Shown piece after piece: positions 1-7,515 of a stretch of 64,000 nucleotides of DNA (the stretch's first letter is position 1; the number at the start of each line of letters is the position of its first letter). The stretch is from DATIBQ01 sp964573395 (GTDB taxonomy: Bacteria; Patescibacteriota; Minisyncoccia; Phycocordibacterales; UBA9973). Both the position numbers and the translations under genes were made by a program. The stretch is from positions 1 through 64,000 of the forward strand of contig CAZNJI010000004.1 in assembly GCA_964573395.1 (NCBI GenBank), given 5' to 3'. Below the pieces are notes generated by a model. It searched no databases. It saw only the letters and a list, made by a program, of their open reading frames with translations, and was not told where the DNA came from.

Positions 1-24
1 GTGCGATACTCACACTCTTTTTCC

Positions 25-54
25 TTGTGCTCTCTCGGCAAGGCGCTATATACT
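25..54 (+). promoter_or_regulatory. Putative promoter of the surface-protein operon
   Basis: A TTGTGC -35-like box (25-30) and a TATACT -10 box (49-54) are separated by 18 nt, and the first start codon lies 10 nt after the -10 box. This predicts a nearly leaderless transcript. The -35 box is weak, so confidence is moderate. Confidence 0.4.
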
Positions 55-64
55 AGTAAGACAA

Positions 65-1240
65 ATGAAACTGCAAAAACAAACTGGGCTGTTTTTCTTT
101 TTTTCTCTCCTCGCCTTTCTTTTTCTTTTTTCGGCTGCTTCTTTCCGTGCTGAGGCAGCAACAACCGACAATGTTGGTGGTTACGCCTGGAGTTCGAACA
201 TCGGCTGGATTAAGCTTAATAACTGTACAACACCAAACGATCCGGCAACATGCGTTGGAAACCCTACTTCTGGCTACGGCGTAAAAATTTTAGGTACGGT
301 TCCAGGCACGATGTCAGGCTACGCCTGGAGTTCGAACATCGGCTGGATTTCGTTTGATGCCGGCTCTGTCGCTGGATGCCCGGCAGGGTTTAGCCAGTGC
401 GGCGCAATGGTGGAATGGGGCGTACCAGCTGGCGGCCCCTATAAAATGAAGGGCTGGGCGCGTGCTTGCTCAGCGGCACGGAACCCTGCAACCTGTAACG
501 GTGTCTTTACCTCTGCAGAAGTTACCTCTGCTACGAATCCGGCAAACAGTACCACACCGCTTGCGCTTGAATACGCTACTTGGCTTGCCCGAACTGGTGG
601 ATGGGATGGATTTATTGCGCTTGGCATTCCAAGCACTGCGGTAGCTAGCAACTGGCCACCGGAAGGGGGCGTAAACATAACTGTTGATAATAAAATAACT
701 GGCTTTGCCTGGGGGTCCGAGGTAATCGGCTGGGTTAATTTCTCTTATGCAACACTTCCGCCACCGCCAATAACGCAGTGTAGCGATAATATTGATAATG
801 CAGATACTGAGGATACGCTCGTTGATGAAGCCGATCCAGGATGCCACACCGATGGAAATGCGGCGAATGCTGCAAGTTATGACTGGACTGATGACGACGA
901 GACAAATACGAGTGGAGAGGTTTGTAATAACGGCATTGATGATGATGGGGACGGCCAGGTAGATGAAAACTGTGGCGGAAGCGAGCCGTGTGATGGTATT
1001 GATAATAACGGCAACGGCCAGGTAGATGAAGGATGTCCAGGGGGGCCGGATGATCCAGATGACCCAGAGGGAAATGGTGGTCCACAGTGTTCGGATGGTA
1101 TTGATAACGCCGACCCTGAAGACACGCTAGTTGATGCGCTTGATCCGGGATGCTGGACTAATCCAACTGATCCGGCAACGTACGATCCAGATGATGATAA
1201 TGAGCAGAATAAGAGAATTATTAAGTACATTGAGTTTTAA
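65..1240 (+). CDS. Secreted surface protein with GYAWSSNIGW repeats and acidic Cys-flanked metal-binding-like repeats
   Basis: The 391-aa product begins with a signal peptide (hydrophobic residues about 8-26, probable cleavage after AEA near 31). Residues 39-49 and 85-95 carry the motif GYAWSSNIGWI and 213-223 a variant GFAWGSEVIGW. From about 239 to the end come four acidic units bounded by cysteines (IDNADTEDTLVDEADPGC type and CNNGIDDDGDGQVDENC type). These resemble the Asp-rich calcium-binding repeats of MopE-like proteins. No LPXTG anchor or C-terminal membrane segment is visible. It is first in a run of five secreted or anchored genes ending at a terminator upstream of pilB, so a role in cell-surface structure or attachment is inferred. 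The exact function is unknown. Confidence 0.85.
   Translation: MKLQKQTGLFFFFSLLAFLFLFSAASFRAEAATTDNVGGYAWSSNIGWIKLNNCTTPNDPATCVGNPTSGYGVKILGTVPGTMSGYAWSSNIGWISFDAGSVAGCPAGFSQCGAMVEWGVPAGGPYKMKGWARACSAARNPATCNGVFTSAEVTSATNPANSTTPLALEYATWLARTGGWDGFIALGIPSTAVASNWPPEGGVNITVDNKITGFAWGSEVIGWVNFSYATLPPPPITQCSDNIDNADTEDTLVDEADPGCHTDGNAANAASYDWTDDDETNTSGEVCNNGIDDDGDGQVDENCGGSEPCDGIDNNGNGQVDEGCPGGPDDPDDPEGNGGPQCSDGIDNADPEDTLVDALDPGCWTNPTDPATYDPDDDNEQNKRIIKYIEF
182..211 (+). repeat. 30-nt exact direct repeat, copy 1
   Basis: These 30 bases recur without mismatch at 320-349, 138 bp further on, in the same reading frame. They encode the YAWSSNIGWI core. Identity at the DNA level in an otherwise diverged protein suggests a recent duplication or gene conversion. 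Confidence 0.9.
320..349 (+). repeat. 30-nt exact direct repeat, copy 2
   Basis: Second copy of the in-frame repeat at 182-211. The flanking codons differ, so only the core motif is conserved at the nucleotide level. Confidence 0.9.
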
Positions 1241-1248
1241 ACACTAGT

Positions 1249-1578
1249 ATGGAAACCACTAATCAACGCCAGCCGCTTCCACAGCTTGGCATTCAAGCAC
1301 AGGAACCAAAGCGCTCATATAAAAAAGCTATAGGGATTTTCATTGGCCTTTTCGTTGTTGTAGCTGTAATCTGGTACTTCTTTTTCTATGACAAAAGAAA
1401 AACTCCAGAAACTCCGGAAGACGTGCTTCGAGGGCTCTCTGAGATTTCAACTCCGGTAACCGCTACTCCTGCTGAACGGACCCTTGAAGTGGAACAGCTC
1501 GAGAAGAATTCAAAGCCAGTACAGAAAACTCAAGCAGAGCGATTACAGGAACTTGAAGCGCTTGAACAAGCAGAGTAA
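1249..1578 (+). CDS. Small single-pass membrane protein, unknown function
   Basis: This 109-aa protein has a polar, Gln/Pro-rich N-terminus, one membrane segment (about residues 27-47, ending WYFFFYDKR) and a charged tail rich in Glu and Gln (about 48-109). I recognise no family. It starts 8 nt after the upstream surface gene and ends 4 nt before the next gene, so it is almost certainly cotranscribed with the surface cluster. It could be a bitopic anchor or scaffold for the neighbouring secreted proteins, but that is inference from position only. Confidence 0.7.
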   Translation: METTNQRQPLPQLGIQAQEPKRSYKKAIGIFIGLFVVVAVIWYFFFYDKRKTPETPEDVLRGLSEISTPVTATPAERTLEVEQLEKNSKPVQKTQAERLQELEALEQAE

Positions 1579-1582
1579 ACCT

Positions 1583-2281
1583 ATGAAACAATTCTCATTT
1601 TTCAAAAAAAATATTTTCCTCATCACTCTTCTTACGCTTGTTGCGTTCGGAGTTGGATCGTTTGCGTACACTAACCCGGCAGCTCCCTATCCAGCAAACA
1701 CCGATGCGCCAATTGATACCAGCCTTTCCAATCAAATAAAGACGGGCGGGCTATCAGTAAATGAATTTGTGGCCCGTGGCAACGCGCAGTTGCAGCAGAA
1801 TGCGACCTTTAAAGGAACCGTCCAAGGAGGATACCCGGGAGACACGCCGACTGCGGTTATTGTTAATTCAGATACGATCGTAACAGGAGAGGTACATACG
1901 AAAGAGTATTTGGGTTCAGGAACGCTGGCACATAACGATGCAACACCGCGACCGCTCTGTAATGACGGTTCGGGGAACATCGTATTTTGCACCGCAGGTG
2001 CATATCAGCAGACTGTTTCAATCGTGGGAAGTCTCGCTACTGCCGAAAATGCAACATTTGCTTGCTCTGATTTAATTGGTGCAAGCCGTTACTTGTATAC
2101 CGATAGTAGCGCTACCTTACCGCAGTCGGGAGCGCGATTATATACAGATAGCGCACTCACCGTACCGCTCGCCGGAAATTTGAAATGGTATCGTTTGCGC
2201 TACAGCGGAGCAATGGGGGAACGAGCGTACGCAGTACAAATTAATGGATCAGGAACCATTACCAGCAGTTATTCTTGTTAA
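1583..2281 (+). CDS. Secreted paralogue A of a three-gene family (GGLSVN / LCxDxxGNIxFC motifs)
   Basis: The 232-aa product has an N-terminal hydrophobic signal (about 8-27), then a Pro-rich segment and the motif GGLSVNEFVARGNAQLQQ followed by F-x-G-x3-GG. In the middle is LCNDGSGNIVFC, and the variable C-terminal domain has a short internal repeat (LYTDSSATLPQSG and LYTDSALTVPLAG) and ends in Cys. Starting at 1583 removes a spurious N-terminal extension that would overlap the previous gene. The next two genes share the same plan (signal, GGLSV block, paired-Cys block, variable end). No known family is recognised. Proximity to pilB and pilC suggests surface or pilus-tip proteins, which is inference. 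Confidence 0.8.
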   Translation: MKQFSFFKKNIFLITLLTLVAFGVGSFAYTNPAAPYPANTDAPIDTSLSNQIKTGGLSVNEFVARGNAQLQQNATFKGTVQGGYPGDTPTAVIVNSDTIVTGEVHTKEYLGSGTLAHNDATPRPLCNDGSGNIVFCTAGAYQQTVSIVGSLATAENATFACSDLIGASRYLYTDSSATLPQSGARLYTDSALTVPLAGNLKWYRLRYSGAMGERAYAVQINGSGTITSSYSC

Positions 2282-2284
2282 ATC

Positions 2285-3337
2285 ATGAACACACGCATTA
2301 TCCAATTATTTATACTCAGTACTGCTTTTTTTGCAGCAAGTACTCTTTCTGCTGCGCCGTTTACTAATCCGCCAGCTGGTACTGTTGCGCCGAACAACAA
2401 CACCGCTTTTCCAATCCATGTTGGTCCAAATATTGCCGGAGTTGGGCAAATTAAAGGCGCTGGTGCTCCGCCACTTTCCGGTGGGGGCCTTTCGGTTGGC
2501 GCGTTTATTGCGAAAGCAGCTGCGGCGTTTGAAAATACTGTTTTCATTGGAAATTTCATGCTCGGCGCACCGTTCTATTGGGATCCGAATGATCTTGCTA
2601 GTCTCGAGCCGTTCGAGTCAACGCTCTCGGTGGGGGACGCGAGTTCGGTAGTTGATTTCTCGGTCCAAGGCAAGGCGTATGTAAATGACGCGGGGCTCTA
2701 TTCTGAACAAATCATTGCGCCGAATGAGGAATTAAAAACGCTCTGCGCCGATAACGATGGGAATATTATTTTTTGCCCTGATGACCCTGCACCGCCGCCG
2801 GTTCCAGCAAACCATGTTGTTTCCGGAAAAATTTCGTACACCTGTTTGAATACCCGTACCTGGCATGCGTGGCCGCAGGCGGTTGATTATCACCAAGGAG
2901 ATGGACGTTTGCAAATTAGCCTTGATAGGGTAACCACTGAACCGCTCACGATACAATTTGCATACTGCGTTGATGATAAAACAACAGGGGGTAATAATTG
3001 GAATAATACGTGTTATGGCAGAAATCTCGTATCAAATTTCCCGTCTGGCTACCAAGTTTCAAATCTTGCACCGTATAACAACGGTATTACTATTACCATT
3101 CCTCAGGGTACAAAAAACTATACTACCCCAGTCCCTCTTACGTTAAATGGTGCCACAAACTACGCATTTACCTGTTTGGAACATAACGGAAAGAGACGTA
3201 AACGAGGTAAGGTGAGCCAGTTACGATATCTGTATTTGAAGGATGCTTCACCTGGAAACAAGACGCTCAGATTCAATGGGCAGAGTTATCAGCATAACTA
3301 CACCGCGCCTGTTCCTATAACCATTCAGGAAATATAA
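2285..3337 (+). CDS. Secreted paralogue B, largest member of the family
   Basis: At 350 aa this is the longest paralogue. A signal peptide (about 5-22) precedes TNPPAGTVAPNNNTAFPIHVG, which matches the API-x-T segment of the sisters. Then come GGGLSVGAFIAKAAAAFENT and LCADNDGNIIFCPDD. The unique C-terminal half (about 180-350) is rich in Tyr, Asn and Thr, contains Cys-bearing segments (YTCLNTRTW, FAYCVDD, NNTCYGRN) and looks like a beta-rich binding domain. It starts 3 nt after the previous stop. Different C-terminal domains on a common N-terminal module fit a family of alternative ligand-binding proteins; the ligands are unknown. Confidence 0.8.
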   Translation: MNTRIIQLFILSTAFFAASTLSAAPFTNPPAGTVAPNNNTAFPIHVGPNIAGVGQIKGAGAPPLSGGGLSVGAFIAKAAAAFENTVFIGNFMLGAPFYWDPNDLASLEPFESTLSVGDASSVVDFSVQGKAYVNDAGLYSEQIIAPNEELKTLCADNDGNIIFCPDDPAPPPVPANHVVSGKISYTCLNTRTWHAWPQAVDYHQGDGRLQISLDRVTTEPLTIQFAYCVDDKTTGGNNWNNTCYGRNLVSNFPSGYQVSNLAPYNNGITITIPQGTKNYTTPVPLTLNGATNYAFTCLEHNGKRRKRGKVSQLRYLYLKDASPGNKTLRFNGQSYQHNYTAPVPITIQEI

Positions 3338-3342
3338 TTATT

Positions 3343-4125
3343 ATGAAAAAACAAACCATTTCACTTATTTTCACTCTTATCCTCGGTCTTACGCTGTCGG
3401 TAGGACTAAGCTATCTCCATGCAGCATGGTCTGATCCGGCAGGAACGCCTCCGGCTGGTAATCTGTATGCGCCAATTACAACGAGCGATGGAGCTCAGGT
3501 AAAAGAAGGCGGACTTTCAGTGAATACCTTTACGGCAACCAAGCATGCGCAGTTCGATCAGCGCACGTTCTTTCGCGGCAGCTTGAAAGGCGGTACCCCT
3601 GCAACGACTGGCGTACTGCAAATTGGAGGAACGCCGGCAAATGCCGATGATCAGTATCGCGTGCGTACGAATGTAACAGGCGATGTATATTCGCTTTTAA
3701 CGCTTGGTTCAACCGAGCTTATTTCAAATGAAAAGAATCGCCTATGCGGAGACACTGAAGGACATGTTGTGCTTTGCCCGCAGTACTCTCCGATCCCGCT
3801 CTGGGAGGTTCGTACTGTTAGCGCGCGTAGTTCGTATCCGGGCGCTGTCGATCAAGATCAGTACGCGCTCGTTTGCCGCGCTGATCTGGGTCAGCCTGCT
3901 CCTTCGGGAGGGGTAACAGCAAGAGTGCAGGTTGAATGGCAAGGAACGTCGCGTTTGCCTGAATTTTGCGATGTCGTTATTCCTGCAGGCGAATACGGTG
4001 CCGAACATGAACAGCGCACGCGCAGTATTTTCCCGATAGCGCGCACCTGTGCAGTGGATGCGTGGCTTGGCAGTGTTCCGTTCTCGGGCACGCAAATAAA
4101 CATCCATCCTGATGCGCAATGTTAG
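3343..4125 (+). CDS. Secreted paralogue C of the GGLSVN family
   Basis: The 260-aa product has a signal peptide (about 7-28), the API-T segment, GGLSVNTFTATKHAQFDQR, a FRGSLKGG turn and LCGDTEGHVVLCPQY, in the same order as its two upstream paralogues. The C-terminal domain (about 150-260) has four cysteines and ends DAQC. It starts 5 nt after paralogue B. The transcription unit ends at the terminator just downstream, before pilB. Function is unknown; the tandem triplication and secretion signals point to a surface role. Confidence 0.8.
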   Translation: MKKQTISLIFTLILGLTLSVGLSYLHAAWSDPAGTPPAGNLYAPITTSDGAQVKEGGLSVNTFTATKHAQFDQRTFFRGSLKGGTPATTGVLQIGGTPANADDQYRVRTNVTGDVYSLLTLGSTELISNEKNRLCGDTEGHVVLCPQYSPIPLWEVRTVSARSSYPGAVDQDQYALVCRADLGQPAPSGGVTARVQVEWQGTSRLPEFCDVVIPAGEYGAEHEQRTRSIFPIARTCAVDAWLGSVPFSGTQINIHPDAQC

Positions 4126-4146
4126 GAGCTTTTAAGTTTTTTATAG

Positions 4147-4176
4147 AAAAAAACCCGCAGCAACGCGGGTTTTTTG
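4147..4176 (+). terminator. Rho-independent terminator of the surface-protein operon
   Basis: The stem CCCGC/GCGGG (4154-4158 with 4165-4169) is extended by A/T pairs and followed by a run of T. It separates the secreted-protein operon from the pilB promoter, whose -10 box starts 2 nt later. Confidence 0.9.
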
Positions 4177-4192
4177 TTACAATAGTATTGCA

Positions 4193-5944
4193 ATGATACT
4201 CGATGAGAGAAAACTCGTAAACATCCTTCGGGATGCAAATTTGGTTTCCGAAAAAGATTTAACCAGTCTTGAAAAAGAGAAAGAAAAAACAGGCAGAACA
4301 CTTGCCGATTTATTGCTTTCAGAAGGGAAAATAAAAGAACCGGAACTCCGGAAATTGCAGGCGTACGTGCTTGGTATTCCCTTCGTGAATTTGCAGAAAG
4401 AAAAAGTAAGCCATGAAGTGCTCTCGCTGATTCCGGAGCCGATTGCTCGAAAGTACAATGTGGTAGCGTACAAAAAATCGGGAAACGATTTAGAGATCGG
4501 CATGCTTGATATCGACAATCTTCCGGCTATTGATTTCGTCAAAAAAAAGACCGGACTCCGCATTCTGCCGCGGCTTACCGACACCGATTCAGTAAGAGCG
4601 CTTTTGTTGCAATACAAGAAAAGCCTGAAGGCAGAATTCGATTCGATTATTCAAAAAGAAGCGGCAACCCTGATGAAGCTCTCCGACGACGAAGAGGGAA
4701 GTGTAAATGCGAACGACCTGAAGCAGATGGCCGAAGATTTGCCGGTGGTAAAAATTGTCGACACGCTTATTTCGCATGCCATTATTCAAAACGCATCGGA
4801 CATTCACATCGAAGCGCAGGAGACGGAATTAATTGTCCGTTACCGCATTGACGGAATTTTGCACGATGCGATGGTGCTGCCTAAAGATGCTGCGCCGGCG
4901 ATTACTGCTCGCATCAAAGTGCTTTCGAACTTGAAGCTCGATGAAAAGCGCTTGCCACAGGATGGACGATTCAAAACGGTGATGGATGACCAAAAAGTAT
5001 CATTCCGCGTTTCGACCTTGCCAACCTATTTTGGAGAAAAAACGGTGATTCGTATTCTGCGCGAATCTTCGCACGGCTTTACGCTTGAAGGGTTAGGGTT
5101 CCACGGAGACTCGCTTGAGCGAATTCACGAAGGCATGCGCCAACACTCGGGCATTATTCTGGCATCGGGGCCAACTGGTTCTGGAAAAACCACTACGCTC
5201 TATACAATGCTCGATATTTTGAATACGCCAGAGGTGAATATTTCAACTATTGAAGATCCGATCGAGTATCAGATGCCGCGCATTAACCAAACACAGGTGA
5301 AGAGCGAAATTGGCATGACATTTGCAAACGGGCTCCGTGCGCTTCTACGACAAGACCCGAATATTATCATGGTTGGAGAGATCCGAGACGGCGAGACGGC
5401 AAGTTTGGCGGTCAACGCCGCGTTGACCGGCCACTTGGTGCTCTCGACGATTCACACCAATTCTGCCGCCGGAGCGATTCCGCGCTTGGTTGATATGGGA
5501 GTTGAGCCGTTCTTGATTGTTTCAACCGCTAAGGTAATTGTCGCTCAGCGCTTGGTGCGCCGGTTGACGCAAACAAAGGAGCAGTACTTCTTAAGCGATG
5601 CCGAACGGACGGCGCTCGAGCGCATCATCGACATGGATCGGATGCTGGAATTTTTGAAAAATGAAAATATTGTCGAGAAGAAAGCGACCTGGAAAACGAT
5701 TCCATTTTATCGTCCGAAAAAAAGCGAAGAGAGTGAAGATGGCTACAAGGGGCGCGTGGGTATTCATGAAGCAATAAAGATTACGCCTGCCATTAAAGAA
5801 ATTATTCTGAAGGGCGGTTCGGCAGACGAAGTTGAAAAGCAGGCAAAAGTAGAGGGAATGATGACGATGATTGAGGATGGTATCTTTCAAGCAGTACAGG
5901 GAAACACTTCGACCGAAGAAGTCCTCCGCGTGATTTCTGAGTAA
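4193..5944 (+). CDS. pilB: Type IV pilus assembly ATPase PilB (GspE/PulE family)
   Basis: The 583-aa hexameric secretion ATPase would power pilus extension at the inner face of the membrane. An N-terminal MshEN-like region (about 1-150) is followed by the Asp box (SDIHIEAQETELIVRYRIDG), Walker A GPTGSGKTTTLYTML (about 325-339) and Walker B IIMVGEIRDGETA (about 391-403). The C-terminal tetracysteine zinc motif common in PilB is absent from the corresponding place. A TACAAT box at 4178-4183 ends 9 nt before the start codon, so the mRNA is predicted to be nearly leaderless. pilC follows after a 364-bp region with repeats and a separate promoter. Closely related GspE cannot be excluded, but the context favours a pilus. 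Confidence 0.95.
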   Translation: MILDERKLVNILRDANLVSEKDLTSLEKEKEKTGRTLADLLLSEGKIKEPELRKLQAYVLGIPFVNLQKEKVSHEVLSLIPEPIARKYNVVAYKKSGNDLEIGMLDIDNLPAIDFVKKKTGLRILPRLTDTDSVRALLLQYKKSLKAEFDSIIQKEAATLMKLSDDEEGSVNANDLKQMAEDLPVVKIVDTLISHAIIQNASDIHIEAQETELIVRYRIDGILHDAMVLPKDAAPAITARIKVLSNLKLDEKRLPQDGRFKTVMDDQKVSFRVSTLPTYFGEKTVIRILRESSHGFTLEGLGFHGDSLERIHEGMRQHSGIILASGPTGSGKTTTLYTMLDILNTPEVNISTIEDPIEYQMPRINQTQVKSEIGMTFANGLRALLRQDPNIIMVGEIRDGETASLAVNAALTGHLVLSTIHTNSAAGAIPRLVDMGVEPFLIVSTAKVIVAQRLVRRLTQTKEQYFLSDAERTALERIIDMDRMLEFLKNENIVEKKATWKTIPFYRPKKSEESEDGYKGRVGIHEAIKITPAIKEIILKGGSADEVEKQAKVEGMMTMIEDGIFQAVQGNTSTEEVLRVISE

Positions 5945-5989
5945 AAGGCTCAGTGGTGAATGTATAAAGGATAGGAAAATAAAACTCGT

Positions 5990-6066
5990 TTGAATTATTT
6001 TTCCTCGTGGAAAATTGCTTCGCTCGCCTTACACTGGCTGCGCGAGGCTCTCGGAAAAACAATTCT
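5990..6066 (+). repeat. Dispersed structured repeat, degenerate copy a1
   Basis: Imperfect arms (5992-6007 with 6050-6065, 13 of 16 positions complementary) enclose CGCTCGCCTTACACTGGC followed by TGCGCGAGGC. This matches the second-hairpin core found at 17104, 21148, 22723 and 50347. The first internal hairpin is not clear here. It lies just after pilB. Confidence 0.6.
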
Positions 6067-6110
6067 GTACTCGTTGTATCTCGACCCATCCGCCTGCGTG
6101 AGGCTTGCAA
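6067..6110 (+). repeat. Dispersed structured repeat, partial copy a2
   Basis: This segment contains CTCGACCCATCCGCCTGC followed by GTGAGGC flanked by GTTG and CAAC arms. It resembles the second hairpin of the dispersed repeat family but without the first hairpin, directly downstream of copy a1. Confidence 0.45.
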
Positions 6111-6145
6111 CATACTATTGCAAATAGAGAGATTAATTTTCTCCA

Positions 6146-6154
6146 TGATACAAT
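6146..6154 (+). promoter_or_regulatory. Extended -10 promoter of pilC
   Basis: TGATACAAT (6146-6154) is an extended -10 element like those of neighbouring operons. It predicts transcription from about 6161, giving pilC a leader of about 148 nt, unusually long for this genome. Confidence 0.55.
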
Positions 6155-6160
6155 TTATAG

Positions 6161-6308
6161 ACAATGAATCCCGTTAGTAATCAAAACTGTTAACGGTGTC
6201 ATTTAAGATAAATGGAACAGTCGAAAGTTGATAAAGATAACGAAACAATAGGCAAGAACGGAAGCGCTCCTCGTGGAGTGCACTCATGCGCTTCCTATTA
6301 CTAACGGG
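6161..6308 (+). ncRNA. Structured 5' leader of pilC (candidate riboregulator)
   Basis: A perfect 12-bp closing stem joins CCCGTTAGTAAT (6170-6181) to ATTACTAACGGG (6297-6308), and its last base touches the pilC ATG. Inside are a hairpin CTGTT...CATTT/AAATG...AACAG (6187-6220), a small hairpin (6227-6241) and a strong hairpin GGAAGCGC/GCGCTTCC (6260-6267 with 6288-6295). The last contains competing pairings: TCC/GGA around a TCGT loop, or the palindrome GAGTGCACTC. I do not match this to a known riboswitch class. Start-codon occlusion by the closing stem is an inferred mechanism. Confidence 0.6.
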
Positions 6309-7514
6309 ATGAAATTCTCTTATAAGGCAAAAGCAGCGAACGGAACTCTGGCGGCAGGAACCATTTCGGCTCCCGATAAACAGGAGGCAATTAAGATGCT
6401 CGAGTCGGAAGGAAAAACTCCTATTCTTCTAACTGAAGTTGGTGGCGGAATGAATATTTCGATTCCATTCTTGAATCGAGTGAAGCTTTCAGAAAAAATC
6501 GTATTCACGAAGAACATGGCAGGGATGTTAAAGGCCGGCCTATCGCTGTATCGTGCGCTTCAGGTTATTGAAAAGCAAACTCAAAATCAGTATTTTAAAA
6601 AAATTATCACCTCGCTTTTAGAAACGATTGATAAAGGAAGCACTTTTTCTGATGGTTTGGCGAAATATCCGCGCGTATTCTCAACGCTCTTTATTGCGAT
6701 GGTCCGCGCTGGGGAAGAATCGGGAGGTTTGCCGGAAGCGCTCATGGAGGTTGGGCAGAATTTGGAAAAGAGCTATGCGCTGACCAAAAAAATTAAAAGC
6801 GCGCTCATGTACCCGGCAATTATCGTCGGCGCCATCATTTTGATTGCAATCTTAATGTTCATTTACGTTATCCCAACGCTCACCAAAACGTTTAAAGAGC
6901 TCGGGGTTGAGCTTCCGCAGTCGACCAAATTCGTTATCTGGCTTTCTGATTCGATTTCCGGGCATCCAATTCTCGTCTTCGGCGTTCTCATTGGCATCGT
7001 CGCTGCCGGATGGGCTGCGACAAAATTCGAACGGACGAATAGAATGATTGATTTTCTGGTACTACATCTGCCGATTATTAAGACGATTACGAAAGAAATG
7101 AATGCGGCTCGCACCACCAGAACGCTCTCGTCGCTCCTTGCTTCAGGGGTTGATATCAGCCGCTCAATTACTATTACGAAAGAAGTGGTGCAGAATCATT
7201 ACTACAAGGAGATACTCGATGAAGTGCTGACGGTGGTGCAGAAAGGAGAGCCGATATCGCGCGTGTTCCAGGAAAAGACAAAGTATTACCCTATTATGGT
7301 GGGCGAGATGGTTGAAGTAGGGGAAGAGACGGGAAAGCTTGGGAGCATGCTGCTTGATATTGCCTTGTTTTACGAAGGAGAGGTTGAATCAAAAACAAAA
7401 AATCTCTCAACAATTATCGAGCCAGTACTCATGATTTTTATCGGAGCTGCGGTCGGATTTTTTGCCATTTCAATGCTCACCCCGATGTACTCGGTGATGG
7501 ATGCAATTAAATAA
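6309..7514 (+). CDS. pilC: Type IV pilus inner-membrane platform protein PilC (GspF family)
   Basis: The 401-aa polytopic protein would form the membrane platform that couples PilB to pilin assembly. Two T2SSF repeats are visible: LSLYRALQVIEKQT...MVRAGEESGGLPEAL in the first half and VDISRSITITKEVV...MVEVGEETGKLGSML in the second. Hydrophobic segments lie near 165-195, 220-240 and 370-395. The start at 6309 begins MKFSYKAKA, the usual N-terminus of this family; the longer in-frame start at 6273 would sit inside the structured leader. It is followed by prepilin genes with overlapping or adjacent starts, so it probably heads the operon pilC-prepilins. Confidence 0.95.
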   Translation: MKFSYKAKAANGTLAAGTISAPDKQEAIKMLESEGKTPILLTEVGGGMNISIPFLNRVKLSEKIVFTKNMAGMLKAGLSLYRALQVIEKQTQNQYFKKIITSLLETIDKGSTFSDGLAKYPRVFSTLFIAMVRAGEESGGLPEALMEVGQNLEKSYALTKKIKSALMYPAIIVGAIILIAILMFIYVIPTLTKTFKELGVELPQSTKFVIWLSDSISGHPILVFGVLIGIVAAGWAATKFERTNRMIDFLVLHLPIIKTITKEMNAARTTRTLSSLLASGVDISRSITITKEVVQNHYYKEILDEVLTVVQKGEPISRVFQEKTKYYPIMVGEMVEVGEETGKLGSMLLDIALFYEGEVESKTKNLSTIIEPVLMIFIGAAVGFFAISMLTPMYSVMDAIK

Positions 7515-7515
7515 C

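Noticed and set aside
470..1230. Long open frames antisense to the first surface protein
   Set aside because: They arise from the repetitive Asp/Gly codons of the real gene; the compositions (Ser/Pro- or His/Arg-rich) are unlike proteins and there are no starts with promoters.
6161..6308. Retron-like ncRNA (inverted repeats flanking hairpins)
   Set aside because: No reverse transcriptase gene follows; the downstream gene is pilC, and no retron-typical branch motif is evident.
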